Shown: positions 7,114-14,323, numbered from the stretch's first letter. The stretch is DNA of 14,544 nucleotides from Candidatus Woesearchaeota archaeon (GCA_016179995.1 JACPCC010000047.1:1-14544), one strand, 5' to 3'. Notes: generated from the letters alone by a model not told the origin. Translations and numbers: made by a program.

Positions 7114-7818
7114 ATGAGCAAAAAGAAGAAAAAAAATATAGAAAAATCAGAATTTAAACTAGAAGACAAGAGAGAAGAGCTAGTGACAGAAATTACTCCA
7201 GAAGAAGCTGGTCTAGATACGGTTGCCGAATTAAAAGAAACAACAGAAGAAAAGAAAGATGCTGCTTCTGAAGAAAAGAGTACTAAGAAAAAAGTCGTTG
7301 TTAATGGCTTGTTTTTAGGAGAAACGGTAGTTACGGAAAATTCTGACGATGCCCGAGAATTTTATAATCAATCGCGTTTTGGCGCTTTAGATGAAAACGG
7401 AAAAGTAGAACTCTCGCTTTTAGAAGCACATTATTTAATGGAAAAAGGACGTTTAATAGTTAAAAGTGAGACCGGAAAAGATTTAAATTTTGAATCGTAC
7501 TTTAAAAAAGCGCAGAAAATTGAGCCAAATTTCTGGATAAGATACTGCGTCTTTAAAGATATGCGCAACCGCGGATATATTATTAAAACAGCTTTGAAAT
7601 TTGGTGCCGATTTTAGAGTATATGATCGCGGAGTTAAGCCAGGGGAAGATCATGCTAAATGGATTGTTTATCCGGTTCATGAAAGTAATACTCTCACCTG
7701 GCATGAATTCTCAGCTAAAAACAGAGTTGCCCACAGCACTAAGAAACGTCTTCTTCTAGCGATTGTAGATGACGAAGGCGATTGCACGTATTATGAAACA
7801 AAGTGGATGAGACCTTAG
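7114..7818 (+). CDS. endA: tRNA-splicing endonuclease (tRNA-intron lyase)
   Basis: EndA cuts introns from pre-tRNA at a bulge-helix-bulge. The catalytic triad is intact: Tyr170 in FRVYDRG, His180 in EDHAKWIVYPV and Lys211 in HSTKKRLLLAIVDDEGD. Their spacings of 10 and 31 residues equal those of the Methanocaldococcus jannaschii enzyme (Tyr115, His125, Lys156). The N-terminal half of the core is also present (YNQSRFGALDENGKVELSLLEAHYL begins near residue 84). Ahead of it lies a charged, disordered-looking extension of about 60 residues starting MSKKKKK, which makes the protein 234 residues instead of about 180. A catalytic homo-oligomer is likely because the domain is single and complete. I chose the ATG at 7114 over a GTG at 7054, which would add 20 atypical residues. 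Confidence 0.9.
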   Translation: MSKKKKKNIEKSEFKLEDKREELVTEITPEEAGLDTVAELKETTEEKKDAASEEKSTKKKVVVNGLFLGETVVTENSDDAREFYNQSRFGALDENGKVELSLLEAHYLMEKGRLIVKSETGKDLNFESYFKKAQKIEPNFWIRYCVFKDMRNRGYIIKTALKFGADFRVYDRGVKPGEDHAKWIVYPVHESNTLTWHEFSAKNRVAHSTKKRLLLAIVDDEGDCTYYETKWMRP

Positions 7819-7858
7819 TTGAAAAATATTGAAAGTACCACATTTAAATTGCCATAAT

Positions 7859-8075
7859 ATGATACAATATTTATTAGAATACGATGGAGAAAAGTGTGCT
7901 CTTAAAGATAGTAAAGGACAATATCTTTTGTATCCGCGCTCTGTGCTAGGTTTTGATGGATGCAGTTAAAATTGAGATTGATGAAAGATTGCCAGATTAT
8001 CATGCTCATCTAGTAGAATTAATTTTAGGTTTCTATAATCTAATCCCAATAGAGAACAAACCAATAACAACTTAA
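7859..8075 (+). pseudogene. small gene split over two frames, or two overlapping micro-ORFs
   Basis: Between EndA and the next gene, one frame reads from an ATG at 7859 to a stop at 7969 (36 residues, beginning MIQYLLEYDGEKCALKD). A second frame reads from an ATG at 7956 to a stop at 8075 (39 residues, including AVKIEIDERLPDYHAHLVEL). Both look protein-like, with alternating hydrophobic and charged residues, and they overlap by 14 bases. Removing one G at GATGGATG (7955-7962) would join them into one protein of about 71 residues. The most economical readings are a recent frameshift or a sequencing error in a small gene. Two translationally coupled peptides are the alternative. No family is recognised. 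Bases 8076-8145 hold nothing else I can identify. Confidence 0.4.
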
Positions 8076-8145
8076 ACACAAATTTTACTTATAGGATATT
8101 ACAAAAACATTTTTGAGTGGCCCTTATCTTCCAGACCATCTAAAA

Positions 8146-8154
8146 ATATTTAAA
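8146..8154 (+). promoter_or_regulatory. TATA box of the winged-helix protein gene
   Basis: ATATTTAAA lies 23-31 bases before the ATG at 8177. This supports that start over the in-frame TTG at 8165, for which the box would be too close. Confidence 0.45.
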
Positions 8155-8176
8155 GCCAGTTTTCTTGCGAGTTGAT

Positions 8177-9259
8177 ATGTTTGACCAAGATAAGATTATA
8201 CAATTCCTGAAAATGGTGGGCCCTACTTTGCCGGGAAAAGTGGCTAAAGCTATTAATCACCCTTTACTTATTGCCTCTGCGGCTTTGTCAGATTTGTCTT
8301 CACAAGGAAAAGTTAAAATTTCTAATTTGAAAGTCGGCGGTTCGCCGCTTTATTACCTTCCAGGACAAGAAGAACAGTTAATGCGCTTTGCTTCTGGCAA
8401 TATGAATCCTAAAGATTTGGAAGTTCTTAATCGACTAAAAGAGAAAAGAGTTTTCCGTGAAGCAGAACAGGACTTATTGACTAAAGTGTCTGTACGGGGA
8501 TTAAAAGATTTTGCCATGCCCCTGCAAGTTACTGTAGAGGGTAAAACAGAATTATTTTGGAAGTGGAAGCTTCTGTCTGAAGAAGAGACATATAAAGAGA
8601 TTAGGAATGTTCTTTCTGCTAATAACACCACCAATTCGATGGGAAGTGCGCCTTCAAATGAAAAGTTAGATCTGGCCCCCAGTGCACAAACTTTGGTTGA
8701 AGAAAGCGGAAAGGATACAAAAGAAAATCATTTATCAGAAGAAAAAAAAGAAAAAAATTATACGGATGAAGATGATGAAGAAAACGACGAGGAAGATGAT
8801 AAGACGTCCAAAGAAGAAGATGTTAATGGAAATGGAAATAATTCTGAACGAGCAATAAATCAAGTTAATTTAGTAAAAGAGAAAAATACTTCAGAGGAGA
8901 TAAAAATAAAAGAAGAGAAAAAAGTAAAAAGAAAGCCGGTCGTTAACGAATTTCTTCCAGTTCTGGAAGACTTCTTCAAAAAAGTTAAAATACATATTGA
9001 ACAAAAAGAAACTATTAGAAAAAATGCAGAGATGAATTTTATGCTAAAAGTGCCCACGGCTATTGGACAGATGACTTATTTCTGCAAAGCTAAACAAAAA
9101 AGCAAGTGCGATGAAAAAGATTTAAGCTCAGCCTATATGGAAGCACAGATGAAGAAGCTGCCTTTATTGTTTTTGTATTCTGGAGAAATGAATAAAAAGG
9201 CAGAAGAGATGTTGAAATCTGGAGCGTTTGAGAATGTTGTTGTGAAGAGAGTGGAATGA
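8177..9259 (+). CDS. uncharacterised protein: winged-helix N-terminus, acidic linker, nuclease-like C-terminal domain
   Basis: A 360-residue protein. Residues 1-70 look like a winged helix: QDKIIQFLKMVGPTLPGKVAKAIN, then an aliphatic recognition-type helix and the wing GKVKISNLKVGGSPLYYLPG. Residues about 75-145 may be a second small domain. About 150-245 is a disordered linker with a strongly acidic run (EDDEENDEEDDK) and Lys-rich patches. Residues about 250-360 form a compact domain: KVPTAIGQ, TYFCKAKQK, AYMEAQMKKLPLLFLYSGEMNKKAEEML. Its order of strand, lysine, helix and LPLLFL strand resembles Mrr-like restriction-endonuclease folds, but no acidic metal ligands are obvious, so it may be inactive or regulatory. 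It sits 69 bases before FEN-1, hinting at DNA metabolism. Coding is certain; function is inference. Confidence 0.8.
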   Translation: MFDQDKIIQFLKMVGPTLPGKVAKAINHPLLIASAALSDLSSQGKVKISNLKVGGSPLYYLPGQEEQLMRFASGNMNPKDLEVLNRLKEKRVFREAEQDLLTKVSVRGLKDFAMPLQVTVEGKTELFWKWKLLSEEETYKEIRNVLSANNTTNSMGSAPSNEKLDLAPSAQTLVEESGKDTKENHLSEEKKEKNYTDEDDEENDEEDDKTSKEEDVNGNGNNSERAINQVNLVKEKNTSEEIKIKEEKKVKRKPVVNEFLPVLEDFFKKVKIHIEQKETIRKNAEMNFMLKVPTAIGQMTYFCKAKQKSKCDEKDLSSAYMEAQMKKLPLLFLYSGEMNKKAEEMLKSGAFENVVVKRVE

Positions 9260-9297
9260 ACTAGAAAATTGTTAAGAAGATAAATTGGGCAGATAAC

Positions 9298-9305
9298 TTT
9301 TATAA
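9298..9305 (+). promoter_or_regulatory. TATA box of the FEN-1 gene
   Basis: TTTTATAA lies 24-31 bases before the ATG at 9329, indicating a leaderless transcript and confirming the start. Confidence 0.6.
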
Positions 9306-9328
9306 CTAAACTGAAATCTTAATATAAA

Positions 9329-10360
9329 ATGGGTCTGCAATTCCGCGATTTAGTAGTTAAAAAAGAGATTTCTATTAAAGATTTGAAAGGTAAAGTTTTG
9401 GCTATTGATGGACAGAATATGTTGTATCAATTTCTAACCACCATCAGAGGAATGGATGGTTCGCCATTGACCGATTCTAAAGGTCGTGTTACTTCACATT
9501 TAATTGGCTTATTTAACCGCACTACAGCTTTAATGGAGGAAGGCTTGAAATTAGTCTTTGTTTTCGACGGCAAAGCTCCAGAAATTAAACAAAAAACTTG
9601 GGAGAAACGAGCAGCCATTAAAGCTGAAGCAACACTCAAGTTTAATGAAGCGGAAGAAGAAGGTAAGACTGAAGAGATGCGTAAGTTTGCTTCGCGCACG
9701 GCCGTACTTACTAAAGATATGCTTGCTGAAGCCAAGAAAGTAATTACTGCTTTGGGATTGCCAATAGTCCAAGCGCCTTCCGAAGGAGAGGCGCAAGCCA
9801 CTTATTTAGTTAAAAAAGGCGAGGCTTACGCTGCTATTTCACAAGATTACGATACTTTAATTTTTGGCTGTCCGCTTTTAGTACGTAATTTATCTATCTC
9901 GGGAAAGAGAAAGAAGACTGGAAAAGCAGTCATGGAAACGGTCAAGCCGGAAATTCTTATATTAAAAGACGTTCTGCAAAATCTTGGTTTGAATTTAGAG
10001 CAATTAATAGTATTGGCTATTTTGGTTGGTACTGATTACAATCCTGGCGGAATTAAAGGTATAGGACCGAAAACAGCGCTAAAAATAGTTAAAGAATTGC
10101 CGACGGAGGAGATTTTTAAGAAAGTAGAGTGGGAAAAACATTGGCCCGATTTAGACTGGAAAATCGTCTTTAAAACCATTAGTGAAATGCCCGTAAGTGA
10201 TGATTATGAATTAAAATGGAAAAAAATTGATGAAAAGGAATTGTGGCATCTTCTGGTAGAAGAACATGACTTTAGTGCCGAGCGAGTAAAGATGAAGCTA
10301 GATAAATTAGGACAAGAAGCAGAAGTGTGGAAGCAGGGCAGTTTGAATAAGTTTTTTTAG
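9329..10360 (+). CDS. fen: flap endonuclease 1 (FEN-1)
   Basis: FEN-1 removes 5' flaps during Okazaki-fragment maturation and long-patch base-excision repair. The 343-residue length is typical of archaea. The XPG N-terminal domain gives GLQFRDLV, AIDGQN (Asp27) and FVFDGKAPEIK (Asp80). The XPG internal domain gives APSEGEAQATYL (Glu152, Glu154) and SQDYDTLIFG (Asp173, Asp175), and GTDYNPGGIKGIGPKTAL supplies Asp236 and the helix-turn-helix. All seven metal-binding acids sit at the same positions as in well-studied archaeal FEN-1. The protein ends in QGSLNKFF (336-343), a canonical PCNA-interacting box at the extreme C-terminus, so recruitment by the sliding clamp is expected. It converges on the PH-like gene 37 bases downstream. 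Confidence 0.97.
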   Translation: MGLQFRDLVVKKEISIKDLKGKVLAIDGQNMLYQFLTTIRGMDGSPLTDSKGRVTSHLIGLFNRTTALMEEGLKLVFVFDGKAPEIKQKTWEKRAAIKAEATLKFNEAEEEGKTEEMRKFASRTAVLTKDMLAEAKKVITALGLPIVQAPSEGEAQATYLVKKGEAYAAISQDYDTLIFGCPLLVRNLSISGKRKKTGKAVMETVKPEILILKDVLQNLGLNLEQLIVLAILVGTDYNPGGIKGIGPKTALKIVKELPTEEIFKKVEWEKHWPDLDWKIVFKTISEMPVSDDYELKWKKIDEKELWHLLVEEHDFSAERVKMKLDKLGQEAEVWKQGSLNKFF

Positions 10361-10397
10361 GAGATGGAATTAAGTTTATCTTTAGATTATCCTAAAA

Positions 10398-10784
10398 TCA
10401 TGTACTCACTTCTTTTAAACCCAAATGATTCAAATTATCTGCAAAAGATTCTATCTTATTTTTCCATACAAAAAAGAACACTTCTTTAATTTTATTCTCC
10501 TTCTGGTATTTGATAACTATGCCCCGTCTGAAATAGGCTAATCCGACCGTAGCATTTTTAACAATCTTAAAACTAATAATATCTTGTAGAGAAATGTTTC
10601 CAATAGGAATTACTCCAAATAGATAAGAATAAATCGCTTTGTTCGTCAAAGTTATTGAAAATGGGACTGCTATCCTCATAAAACTTTTTAGGCTTCCATA
10701 GTCTTTAACAATAGTCCATCTAATACTGTCAATTGTTTTCTCAGGAATGTTCTGATTTGATGCAGTTTTATTTTTACTGGACAT
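10398..10784 (-). CDS. small PH-like domain protein
   Basis: A 128-residue protein without signal peptide or membrane helix. After a polar tail of about 15 residues, the body reads as alternating beta strands: FSITLTNKAIYSYLFG, GNISLQDIISFKIVK, AYFRRGIVIKY, KIKEVFFFVW, followed by a C-terminal helix (KIESFADNLNHLGL). The order of a strand with an L-T-N-K-A-I-Y signature, a strand with I-x-L-x-D-I-x-S, and a terminal helix resembles bacterial PH-like or GRAM-like domains. That assignment is an inference from pattern alone, and the ligand is unknown. A TATA-like box (plus-strand TAAATTAAAG, 10809-10818) lies 25-34 bases upstream of the ATG, suggesting an autonomous leaderless gene. It is convergent with FEN-1. 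Confidence 0.65.
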   Translation of the reverse strand: MSSKNKTASNQNIPEKTIDSIRWTIVKDYGSLKSFMRIAVPFSITLTNKAIYSYLFGVIPIGNISLQDIISFKIVKNATVGLAYFRRGIVIKYQKENKIKEVFFFVWKNKIESFADNLNHLGLKEVST

Positions 10785-10832
10785 TTTTGGTTGCTCGTTT
10801 AGTAAGACTAAATTAAAGTTGACAAGTGTGGA

Positions 10833-10854
10833 TTAATATTAAGCCAATATTAAG
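10833..10854. repeat. two AT-rich repeats one helical turn apart
   Basis: AATATTAAG occurs at 10835-10843 and again at 10846-10854, a period of 11 bases. The first copy is part of the 10-base palindrome TTAATATTAA (10833-10842). The repeats lie about 15 bases upstream of the TATA-like box of the PH-like gene, a possible position for an activator or operator. AT-rich composition makes chance occurrence possible. Confidence 0.3.
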
Positions 10855-11001
10855 TTAAAAGAGGATTATATTTAAAACATTCTATTTAAACAATACATTT
10901 TGATTTAATGGAGACTTTTGGGATAGTCATGGTTCACAAAAATCATCCATTTGATGACAGCATTACCTTAAATCGCTGAATTATTAAAGTTTTAAGCAAT
11001 C

Positions 11002-11009
11002 TTTTTATA
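11002..11009 (+). promoter_or_regulatory. TATA box of the Trm5 gene
   Basis: TTTTTATA lies 23-30 bases before the ATG at 11032, consistent with a leaderless mRNA and supporting the start. Confidence 0.6.
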
Positions 11010-11031
11010 CTTCTAAATTCTACTAAGTTAT

Positions 11032-12051
11032 ATGTTAGCAGCAAAGACGGAATTGAGGCATATAGAAATGGTTAAGCAGTTCTTAATCAAAAATAATTTA
11101 CTGCATCCTGATTTATTGCCGGTAAAAGAGTTTGACAGTTTTTATTTCCCGCTTCAGAAAAGAGTACAAGTGCCTATGACCACCGTTCTAAGCGTTAAAT
11201 TTGACTTTCCCCATAAAGTAAAAGCAAAAACCGCAGATGATTTATTGAAAGAAAAACTAAGTGCCGAGGAGTTTAAAATAATGCCACGCAGCCAGGAAGT
11301 AGTAGGAAATATCTTAATTCTGGAGATTCCCGAGGAGCTGCGGAAAAAAGAAAAGATTATTGCCGAAGCTTATCTTCAGGCCAATAAACGCCTAGAAACG
11401 GTAGTCAAAAAAGAACAGATGCATGAGGGTGTTTATAGAACAAGAAAAGTAAAGATTTTGGCAGGAAAGATGAGCAAAGAAACAGTTCATCTTGAAAACG
11501 GCATTAGATTAAAATTACATTTAGAGAAAACTTATTTTTCTGCTCGTTCGGCAGGAGAGCGTTTGAGAATTGCGAGATTGGTGAAAAAAGGAGAAAATGT
11601 TTTAGTTATGTTTTCTGGTGCCGGGCCATATCCACTAGTTTTGGCAAAAAATTCTCGGGCGGAACATATTTGTGGAATTGAGATTAATCCCGTGGCCCAT
11701 GCTTTGGCGGTAGAAAATGTGGAATTGAATTGTTTGGGAAAGAAAATTACTCTTTATGACGGAGATGTGCGTGAAATTCTACCGCCCATAAAGAAAAAGT
11801 TTGAACGCATAATCATGCCGCTACCAAAAACCGGAGAAGAATTTTTAGGACTGGCTTTATCTAAAATTAAACCTAAAGGCATAATTCATTTGTATTCTTT
11901 TTTAATGGAAAATGAGTTTAAATCTTACGAATCAAAAATTAAAGAATTGTGCAGGAAAGAAAAACGCAAAGTCAAAATTATTAGAATGGTTAAGTGCGGA
12001 CAGTTCTCGCCCAGTAAATTTAGAGTTTGCTGGGATTTAAAAGTTGAATAG
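11032..12051 (+). CDS. trm5: Trm5-type tRNA (guanine37-N1)-methyltransferase
   Basis: Trm5 methylates N1 of G37 next to the tRNA anticodon, preventing +1 frameshifting. Family landmarks in the 339 residues are: PRSQEVVGNILILEIPEEL (85-103); VYRTRKVKILAG (134-145); KTYFSARSAGERLRIARLV (166-184); the SAM-binding loop VMFSGAGPYPLVLA (192-205); the acidic end of strand 2 and helix GIEINPVAHALAVENVELN (215-233); YDGDVRE (242-248); and the catalytic-motif region RIIMPLPKTGEEFL (259-272). In studied Trm5 proteins that last motif begins with Asn-Leu-Pro; here Pro263 stands where Asn is expected. A Taw2-like wyosine enzyme is a less likely alternative, since the middle motif and VYRTRK block fit Trm5 better. 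Confidence 0.85.
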   Translation: MLAAKTELRHIEMVKQFLIKNNLLHPDLLPVKEFDSFYFPLQKRVQVPMTTVLSVKFDFPHKVKAKTADDLLKEKLSAEEFKIMPRSQEVVGNILILEIPEELRKKEKIIAEAYLQANKRLETVVKKEQMHEGVYRTRKVKILAGKMSKETVHLENGIRLKLHLEKTYFSARSAGERLRIARLVKKGENVLVMFSGAGPYPLVLAKNSRAEHICGIEINPVAHALAVENVELNCLGKKITLYDGDVREILPPIKKKFERIIMPLPKTGEEFLGLALSKIKPKGIIHLYSFLMENEFKSYESKIKELCRKEKRKVKIIRMVKCGQFSPSKFRVCWDLKVE

Positions 12052-12115
12052 TAGCCAAATACAAAATAGTGTACAAAATACCAATAATTCCATAATACCA
12101 ATAACCCCAGCAAAA

Positions 12116-12122
12116 TTTATAA
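12116..12122 (+). promoter_or_regulatory. TATA box upstream of the candidate small RNA / hydrolase leader
   Basis: TTTATAA predicts transcription start near 12145, about 20 bases before the candidate RNA at 12164 and about 110 bases before the hydrolase ATG. This is too far for a leaderless start of the hydrolase, so it either drives the RNA or gives that mRNA a long leader. Confidence 0.4.
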
Positions 12123-12163
12123 GTAATCTTGCCATTCGTATAACAAACAGAAAGTAAGTGGAA

Positions 12164-12224
12164 TGCGTGATGATTAGGTGAACACCAGTCCCTATATGGG
12201 ATACGGATGTAACTGCTGAACGCA
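12164..12224 (+). ncRNA. candidate small structured RNA, best read as a C/D box sRNA
   Basis: A 61-base element in the 206-base gap between Trm5 and the hydrolase. It has an exact C box GTGATGA (12167-12173), an exact D box CTGA (12216-12219), and flanks TGCGT (12164-12168) and ACGCA (12220-12224) that are perfectly complementary. Length and C-to-D spacing (42 bases) suit archaeal 2'-O-methylation guides. The internal C'/D' boxes are weak (TGGGATA near 12197 and CTAT near 12192). The terminal stem partly consumes the C box, which is unusual for a kink-turn. Small hairpins (TCCC/GGGA around TATAT) could instead indicate another RNA type. A TATA box lies upstream. If it is a guide, the stretch before the D box is CGGATGTAACTG. 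Confidence 0.4.
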
Positions 12225-12257
12225 CACAATTGCTTAATCGAAATATTAAAAAAAACG

Positions 12258-12863
12258 ATGCTAGGCTCAAAAAAAGTGCCGGTCTTTATATTTCATGGCG
12301 CTTACGGCAATCCTCAAGAAAATTGGTTTCCTTGGCTGAAAAAAGAATTAGAAAAGTGCGGTTGCGAAGTTTATGTTCCGCAATTTCCTACACCAGAAAA
12401 CCAATGTTTAGAAAGTTGGAAAACTGTTTTTGAGAATTATAAAGACAAAGTAACGGAAAATTCTATTTTAATCGGACATAGTATTGGAGCAACGTTTCTT
12501 CTGCACATTCTAGAAAACAGAGAAGAAACAGTTAAAGCCGCCTTTTTAGTGGCTGGATTTATTTCCCCATTAAAAAATGCCCAGTTTGACGAACTAAATA
12601 CCTCGTTTCTTAAAGAAATGGACTGGTTAAAGATACAAAAAAATTGCAAAAGAACATATGTTTTCCATTCGGATAATGATCCTTACGTACCGCTAAAATT
12701 TGGAAAAGAACTTTCGGAAAAATTGGGCATCGGGGTAACAATTGTAAAAAAAGCCGGACATTTCAATGAAAACATTGGTTACAAGGAATTTCCTTTACTT
12801 TTAGATCTAATCAAGAGAACAGCCCATTTGAAAAAAAGAATATTTTTATCTTTGTTTAAATAA
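12258..12863 (+). CDS. RBBP9/YdeN-family alpha/beta hydrolase
   Basis: A 201-residue serine hydrolase-fold protein. It starts with VFIFHGAYGNPQENWFPWLKKEL (residues 9-31), typical of the family, followed by VYVPQFPTPENQCLESW. The nucleophile elbow is LIGHSIGA with Ser75, the acid is Asp141 in HSDNDPYVPL, and the base is His168 in AGHFN. The triad is complete and length fits the short RBBP9/YdeN type, which lacks a large lid. Substrate is unknown for nearly all members; ester or amide hydrolysis is the family expectation. Its stop lies four bases from the stop of the convergent PAN gene. Its own promoter is not obvious; it may share the upstream TATA box with the candidate RNA. Confidence 0.85.
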   Translation: MLGSKKVPVFIFHGAYGNPQENWFPWLKKELEKCGCEVYVPQFPTPENQCLESWKTVFENYKDKVTENSILIGHSIGATFLLHILENREETVKAAFLVAGFISPLKNAQFDELNTSFLKEMDWLKIQKNCKRTYVFHSDNDPYVPLKFGKELSEKLGIGVTIVKKAGHFNENIGYKEFPLLLDLIKRTAHLKKRIFLSLFK

Positions 12864-12867
12864 TGAC

Positions 12868-14097
12868 CTAACCAATCATTCCGGCAGAACCTTCTTCTTC
12901 GTCAACTTTTATTTTGTCGATAGCGGCAAAGAAATCGTCTGATTTAACAATTTCACGGCCTTCGCGAATAGCAAAATAGCCGGCTTCGGTGCAAACTGCT
13001 TTTATTTCTGCTCCTGAAAAATTTTCTGTCCTGAAAGCTACGTCATTGAGGTTGACTTCCTGTAAACTCATCTTTCTAGTGTGAACTTTCAATACTTCCA
13101 GACGGCCGTCGTAATCGGGCAAACCAACCTCAATGAGGCGATCCAAGCGCCCGGGGCGAATGAGTGCGCTGTCTAAAATGTCTATGCGGTTAGTTGCGCC
13201 TATTACTTTAACGTTTCCCAGATGCTCGAAACCGTCTAACTCGGCCAGAAGCTGCATAAAGGTTCTATTGACTTCACGTTCGCCGGAGGTTCCTGTATCC
13301 ATTCTACTAGCAGCCAAGGCGTCTATTTCATCAATAAAAATTATAGTTGGAGCTTTTTTACGTGCTAATTCAAAAATATCTTTTACTAATTTAGCACCTT
13401 CTCCTATGAATTTTTGTACCAGTTCCGAGCCAACGACTTCGATAAATGTAGCTTTAGTGCTGTTAGCGACGGCCTTAGCCAATAAAGTTTTACCTGTCCC
13501 TGGTGGGCCGTGCAAGAGAACGCCTTTGGGCGGAGTGATGCCAATTTTTTTGAAGATGCCCGGATTCTTGAGCGGCAGTTCAATTACTTCTTTAATTTCA
13601 CGAATCTCTTCTTTCAAACTGCCAATTTCATCCCAACTTTCTCTTGGTTTATCAATAATAATAAATTTTTCTATGTCGGAAGCTTCGGGAATTGTGATTT
13701 TTTCTACTATATTAAGAGATTTCTGTTCAACCAAAACTGAATCACCGGGAGCTAGATCTTTAACACCTTTCAAGATGTAGCTGTAAAATTTGTTGCCGTT
13801 TGGAACTTTAATGACTGCCTTATCTCCGTGCAGGCTGACGATTTCTGAGACCAGAAGCGCTGGTTTTTTCAAACTACTTAGCTCGTGGCTTGCTTTTTCA
13901 AACAAGTCGCGCAGCATGGCAGTTTCCTCATGCAACTGGCGCAAGCTGGTCTGAAAAAACATTTTTTCTTCTTCTGCGCTCATAACTAAACTGTTTTGCC
14001 CGTCGGTAGAATTTATAGTCTGACTAAAAAATGGAAGTTCTAAATTATTTGCCAATTTTTCTGAACTTTTTTTTGATTGTGTTTGTTCTTTGTTCAT
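12868..14097 (-). CDS. pan: proteasome-activating nucleotidase (PAN)
   Basis: PAN is a hexameric AAA+ ATPase that unfolds substrates and feeds them into the 20S proteasome. The 409 residues show a polar N-terminal tail (1-40), a coiled coil (about 42-77), Pro79 at the kink before the OB domain, and the OB domain (about 80-135). The ATPase core has Walker A GPPGTGKT (197-204), pore loop Phe230-Ile231-Gly232 in VQKFIGEGA, Walker B IIFIDE (252-257), and GATNRIDILDSALIRPGRLDR with the arginine fingers Arg314 and Arg317. The C-terminal helical domain contains NFSGAEIKAVCTEAG. The protein ends GMIG, not the usual hydrophobic-Tyr-X that docks PAN into the proteasome. Upstream, minus-strand TATA-like boxes lie at 14126-14133 and 14151-14159; GGGG seven bases before the ATG may be a weak ribosome-binding site. 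Confidence 0.95.
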   Translation of the reverse strand: MNKEQTQSKKSSEKLANNLELPFFSQTINSTDGQNSLVMSAEEEKMFFQTSLRQLHEETAMLRDLFEKASHELSSLKKPALLVSEIVSLHGDKAVIKVPNGNKFYSYILKGVKDLAPGDSVLVEQKSLNIVEKITIPEASDIEKFIIIDKPRESWDEIGSLKEEIREIKEVIELPLKNPGIFKKIGITPPKGVLLHGPPGTGKTLLAKAVANSTKATFIEVVGSELVQKFIGEGAKLVKDIFELARKKAPTIIFIDEIDALAASRMDTGTSGEREVNRTFMQLLAELDGFEHLGNVKVIGATNRIDILDSALIRPGRLDRLIEVGLPDYDGRLEVLKVHTRKMSLQEVNLNDVAFRTENFSGAEIKAVCTEAGYFAIREGREIVKSDDFFAAIDKIKVDEEEGSAGMIG

Positions 14098-14323
14098 TAA
14101 TTACCCCATGAGGTTTATTTGGTGATGATAAAACCCAATTAGATGCAGTGATTTAAAAGATTTACTGATTTTTTGAACTGAATATGACGGATTAGAAAAA
14201 AATATTTTGTCGACGATAAATTTTGGAGATAATTTATTTATGTAGAAAACTAAAAAAAAGTACACTTTTGCACGAGATATTTTAACGACGATAGAATGAA
14301 AAATAATTTTGTAAAAAGAAATG

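Noticed and set aside
9427..9801. 124-codon minus-strand ORF inside FEN-1
   Set aside because: Antisense shadow of an unambiguous flap endonuclease; no independent signals.
10908..10979. 23-residue ORF METFGIVMVHKNHPFDDSITLNR, also containing TGATGA and CTGA
   Set aside because: Too short, no Shine-Dalgarno, and a TATA-like sequence at looser spacing; the C/D-like boxes lack a partner pair and stem. It may be chance or a gene remnant.
12230..12433. 67-codon plus-strand ORF overlapping the hydrolase start
   Set aside because: Out of frame with the hydrolase, whose conserved motifs begin within the overlap; Arg/Lys/Ser-rich and unlike a real protein.
13133..13780. 215-codon plus-strand ORF antisense to PAN
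   Set aside because: It is the shadow of a strongly conserved ATPase domain on the other strand; Ser/Leu/Ile-rich with no recognisable motif.
14122..14168. C/D-like boxes: GTGATGA, TAGA, GTGATTT and CTGA in order
   Set aside because: The spacing is suggestive, but the guide would be low-complexity AAAAGATTTA, there is no terminal stem, and it overlaps the PAN promoter region. Likely chance.
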